Source: Faecalibacterium duncaniae
GTDB lineage: Bacteria > Bacillota > Clostridia > Oscillospirales > Ruminococcaceae
Assembly: GCF_010509575.1 (NCBI RefSeq)
Contig: NZ_CP048437.1
Coordinates: 1,426,001-1,490,000 of the forward strand
DNA length: 64,000 bases
Direction of reading: 5' to 3'
Part shown: in pieces, positions 61,610 through 64,000 of the stretch
How the letters are laid out: every line of letters begins with the position of its first letter
How positions within the stretch are numbered: the first letter of the stretch is position 1
Translations under genes and position numbers: made by a program
Notes under the pieces: generated by a model
What the model was told of the DNA's origin: nothing
Databases searched by the model: none
The model's input: only the letters and a program-made list of their open reading frames with translations

Positions 61610-63010
61610 ATGGCAGAAAAAACTCCGAACCAGCAGCTGGCTGAAAAGCTGCTCTATAAGCCTGCTTACGTCGCCGATAAGGACGCTGACGTGAAGCAGA
61701 AGGCCCACGACTTTGCCGAGGGCTACAAGAAGTTCCTGGATGCAGGCAAGACCGAGCGCGAGGTCGCCGCCGAGAGCGAGCAGATGCTCAAGGATGCAGG
61801 CTACCAGCAGTTCGACCCGAAAAAAACCTACAAGCCCGGCGACAAGATCTACTTTGTCCAGTGCAACAAGGCTGTGGTGGCTTCCACCATCGGTACCAAG
61901 AGCTTTGAGGATGGCTTCCATCTGGTCATTGCCCACACCGACAGCCCCCGTCTGGACCTGCGTCCCACCCCGCTGTATGAGTCTGACCACCTGAGCTACT
62001 TCAAGACCCATTACTACGGTGGTATCCGCAAGTATCAGTGGGGCACTATCCCTCTGTCCATCCACGGCGTGTTCACCCGTGAGGATGGCTCCACCGTCAC
62101 CGTCCGTGTGGGCGAGGATGAGAACGATCCCGTCTTCTGCATCACCGACCTGTTGCCCCATCTGGGTGCCGAGCAGAACGCCCGTCCCCTGAAGGACGGC
62201 ATCAAGGCTGAGGAGCTGAACATCCTCATCGGCTCCGATGCTGTTGATGACGAGAACGTCAAGGAAGCTGTCAAGCTGAACACCATGATCCTGCTCAACG
62301 AGAAGTACGGCATCACTGAGAAGGAGTTCATGCGCGCTGAGATCGAGATCACCCCGGCTTACAAGAGCCGCGACGTTGGCTTCGACCGCTCCATGGTGGG
62401 CGGCTATGGCCACGATGACCGTGTGGACGCTTATCCCGCACTGATGGCCGAGATCGAGACCAAGAACCCCGCTTACACCACTGTCTGCGTCCTGACCGAT
62501 AAGGAAGAGATCGGCTCCGACGGCGTGACCGGTATGCAGAGCATGTACGCCTTCCACTTCATGCAGGAGCTCTGCCGTACCGCCGGTCAGGATGATATCC
62601 TGGCCTTCCGTCACAGCGTCTGCCTGTCCGCTGACGTGACCGCTGCCTACGATCCCACCTGGGCAAGTGCATTCGAGCCTATGAACGGCACTTATGCAGG
62701 CCGCGGCGTTGCCATCTTCAAGTACACCGGCGGCGGCAGCAAGGGCTCCGCAAGCGATGCCTGCGCTGAGCTGGTCAGTGATATTACCCGGATGCTGGAC
62801 AACGGTAACGTTGCATGGCAGATCGGTGAGCTGGGCCGTCTGGATCTGGGCGGCGGCGGTACCATCGCCAAGTATGTCGCAAACCGCGGCATCCCCGTGC
62901 TGGATATCGGTGTGCCTGTGCTGTCCATGCACGCTCCCTTCGAGGTCATCCATAAGAACGACCTGTACATGGCTTACCGTGCCTTCTCCCTGTTCAACAA
63001 CGCACAGTAA
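61610..63010 (+). CDS. M18 family aminopeptidase
   Basis: The 466-residue dinuclear-metal aminopeptidase releases N-terminal (often acidic) residues. Metal and catalytic motifs are visible: HLVIAHTDSPRLDLR, TDKEEIGSDGVTG, GGYGHDDRVDAY and SMHAPFEVIHK. ATG 61610 follows GGCAGGAGAA; the frame extends upstream over the spacer but has no family support there. Codon use is unusually uniform, a sign of high expression. Confidence 0.92.
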   Translation: MAEKTPNQQLAEKLLYKPAYVADKDADVKQKAHDFAEGYKKFLDAGKTEREVAAESEQMLKDAGYQQFDPKKTYKPGDKIYFVQCNKAVVASTIGTKSFEDGFHLVIAHTDSPRLDLRPTPLYESDHLSYFKTHYYGGIRKYQWGTIPLSIHGVFTREDGSTVTVRVGEDENDPVFCITDLLPHLGAEQNARPLKDGIKAEELNILIGSDAVDDENVKEAVKLNTMILLNEKYGITEKEFMRAEIEITPAYKSRDVGFDRSMVGGYGHDDRVDAYPALMAEIETKNPAYTTVCVLTDKEEIGSDGVTGMQSMYAFHFMQELCRTAGQDDILAFRHSVCLSADVTAAYDPTWASAFEPMNGTYAGRGVAIFKYTGGGSKGSASDACAELVSDITRMLDNGNVAWQIGELGRLDLGGGGTIAKYVANRGIPVLDIGVPVLSMHAPFEVIHKNDLYMAYRAFSLFNNAQ

Positions 63011-63025
63011 GCGCGATCCAGAATG

Positions 63026-63063
63026 AATGCCCCGGCAGGTTTTGCGCCCGCCGGGGCATTTTT
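63026..63063 (+). terminator. Terminator after the M18 aminopeptidase gene
   Basis: Stem AATGCCCCGGC/GCCGGGGCATT followed by T residues. Confidence 0.85.
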
Positions 63064-63084
63064 GCGCTATTTTTTGAAAAATGC

Positions 63085-63115
63085 TTGACCTTCAACCGAC
63101 TTTATGGTGTAGTGT
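63085..63115 (+). promoter_or_regulatory. MerR-type promoter/operator of the merR gene
   Basis: TTGACC (63085-63090) and TAGTGT (63110-63115) are 19 bp apart, the over-long spacing MerR-family activators correct. The spacer carries an imperfect dyad, ACC...GGT (63088-63108), so autoregulation is likely. Confidence 0.65.
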
Positions 63116-63134
63116 AAGGGCGGAGGTGAAGCAA

Positions 63135-63905
63135 ATGAACATCAAACAGGCTGCGGAACAGAGTGGAGTTTCCAGCCCCAACATCCGCTTCTACGAAAAA
63201 GAAGGGCTGATGACCCCTGCCCGTAACCGGGGCAATGCCTACCGGGATTACACCGCCGGGGATATCCGGACCCTGAAACTGATCCGGATGCTTCGGATGC
63301 TGGATATGCCGCTGCCCGTAATACAGAGGGTCCTCAACGGGGAACAGCCGCTGAGCGAAGCACTTCAGGCACAGCAGGCGGTACTGGAGCAGCAGGCGGC
63401 ACAGCTGGCGGGTGCGATCCGCTTTTGCGCAGAGCTGACCCAACAGACTCCTCAGGTGGATCAGCTGGATGTGGACGACTGCCTGAAACGGATGCAGGAC
63501 CCGCAGGAGCCGGGCAGATTTTTCTCCGGCTGGCTCAGGGATTACCGTACCGTGGCAGAAAACGAACAGAAAAAACGCTTTTTCATCGTATCGGAACAGT
63601 CCATCAATACCCCGGAGGATTTTGCAGCCGTGCTGCTGCGCTATGGGGAAGCTCAAGGGAGCCCCGTCTGCATCACAAAAGGGGGAATGTACCCGGAGTT
63701 TGAGTGGCACGGTATCCGGTATAAGGCATGGCGCGGGCAGGGCCGCTATTGCGATTCTATCTGCTGCGAAGCACTCTTCCCGGAATCTCTCAAAACGGGA
63801 CTGCCGCTCAGGCGGGAACGCCTGCTGCGCTGGCTACAGCGGCTGCTCCCTGTGGCAGTGGCCGCTATGGTGCTGGGAACACTTGCTCTACGCGGCAGAA
63901 TGTGA
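63135..63905 (+). CDS. MerR family transcriptional regulator with hydrophobic C-terminal tail
   Basis: The 256-residue protein begins MNIKQAAEQSGVSSPNIRFYEKEGLM, the MerR helix-turn-helix, then NAYRDYTAGDIRTLKLIRMLR and a coiled dimer helix (about 75-112). The remaining 140 residues form an unassigned effector domain and end with a hydrophobic stretch (LLPVAVAAMVLGTLAL, about 235-250) that could be a membrane anchor. GGAGGTGA precedes ATG 63135. Its 3' end overlaps the convergent deacetylase gene by 41 bp. Confidence 0.88.
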   Translation: MNIKQAAEQSGVSSPNIRFYEKEGLMTPARNRGNAYRDYTAGDIRTLKLIRMLRMLDMPLPVIQRVLNGEQPLSEALQAQQAVLEQQAAQLAGAIRFCAELTQQTPQVDQLDVDDCLKRMQDPQEPGRFFSGWLRDYRTVAENEQKKRFFIVSEQSINTPEDFAAVLLRYGEAQGSPVCITKGGMYPEFEWHGIRYKAWRGQGRYCDSICCEALFPESLKTGLPLRRERLLRWLQRLLPVAVAAMVLGTLALRGRM

Positions 63906-64000
63906 ACCCCTGATCCCGATACCACTGGATGATGTCCGGCAGCGCCTCGGCGGTGGTGCGGGTGGTGGCAGAATCATGCATCAGAACGATGCACTGGGTC
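63865..64000 (-). CDS. Polysaccharide deacetylase, C-terminal end only
   Basis: A reverse-strand frame enters from the right edge and ends at the TAG whose complement is at 63865-63867. It encodes CIVLMHDSATTRTTAEALPD and then DQGFTFCRVEQVF, the C-terminal motif 5 region of NodB-type polysaccharide deacetylases (LMHD...T...LP). These enzymes remove N-acetyl groups from peptidoglycan or other glycans. The start lies outside the window. Tail-to-tail overlap of 41 bp with the MerR gene. Confidence 0.8.
   Translation of the reverse strand, partial: TQCIVLMHDSATTRTTAEALPDIIQWYRDQGFTFCRVEQVFPAP

Noticed and set aside
1..64000. tRNA or rRNA genes, CRISPR arrays, insertion sequences, phage genes
   Set aside because: None recognised; no cloverleaf with a TTC arm, no regularly spaced repeats and no transposase or integrase motifs.

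Overview
The window looks like a chromosome segment of a GC-rich, butyrate-forming Clostridia bacterium, most likely Faecalibacterium or a close Oscillospirales (Ruminococcaceae) relative. This rests on a 448-residue butyryl-CoA:acetate CoA-transferase, a complete thl-crt-hbd-bcd-etfB-etfA block, the Firmicutes yicC-remA-gmk-priA-def-fmt-rsmB-rlmN-stp-prkC-rsgA-thiN-spoVM order, and purple-free, gut-type catabolic genes. The genus is an inference from recognised genes; no search was run. No rRNA, tRNA, CRISPR array, prophage or insertion sequence was seen.

Layout. 1-900: cut-off small membrane protein and a TetR regulator whose two matching palindromes flank the regulator gene. 1.1-13.4 kb: conserved housekeeping run (RNA/DNA metabolism, peptide deformylation and formylation, PASTA kinase and phosphatase, GTPase, thiamine pyrophosphokinase), ending in a 25-codon spoVM. 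13.4-20 kb: orphan ABC solute-binding lipoprotein, murD, GNAT protein, PLP lyase, C1B aminopeptidase. 20-24.7 kb: divergent sensor kinase/response regulator followed by a secreted FMN-bind/FAD reductase with a regulator-like box at its promoter. 24.8-28.5 kb: mgsA and the proC-proB-proA operon. 28.8-32.8 kb: TetR regulator, oleate hydratase and an unassigned radical SAM protein. 33-42.9 kb: AI-2E family protein, butyryl-CoA:acetate CoA-transferase, coaD and the butyrate operon. 43-44.5 kb: SipL-like SPOCS/LysM protein. 44.7-56.1 kb: purine permease plus a selenium-dependent molybdenum hydroxylase system (three xanthine-dehydrogenase-type subunits, MocA-like protein, YqeC, SelD, YedF, selenocysteine-lyase-like enzyme, DUF3343, XdhC, YqeB). 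56.1-61.5 kb: DUF4364, S1 protein, DUF951, prfA, tsaC, coaE, lytic transglycosylase. 61.6-64 kb: M18 aminopeptidase, MerR regulator with a hydrophobic tail, and the end of a polysaccharide deacetylase.

How the genes work together. The butyrate block converts two acetyl-CoA to butyryl-CoA, with Bcd/EtfAB probably coupling crotonyl-CoA reduction to ferredoxin reduction; the CoA-transferase then releases butyrate. Two Rex-like (NADH-sensing) sites lie in the spacer between the transferase gene and coaD. The selenium/molybdenum block pairs a nucleobase permease with a purine hydroxylase and its cofactor-maturation proteins. The secreted flavoprotein beside a two-component system suggests regulated use of an extracellular electron acceptor. 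Two spore-envelope genes (spoVM and a SipL-like gene) survive in a lineage generally reported not to form spores.
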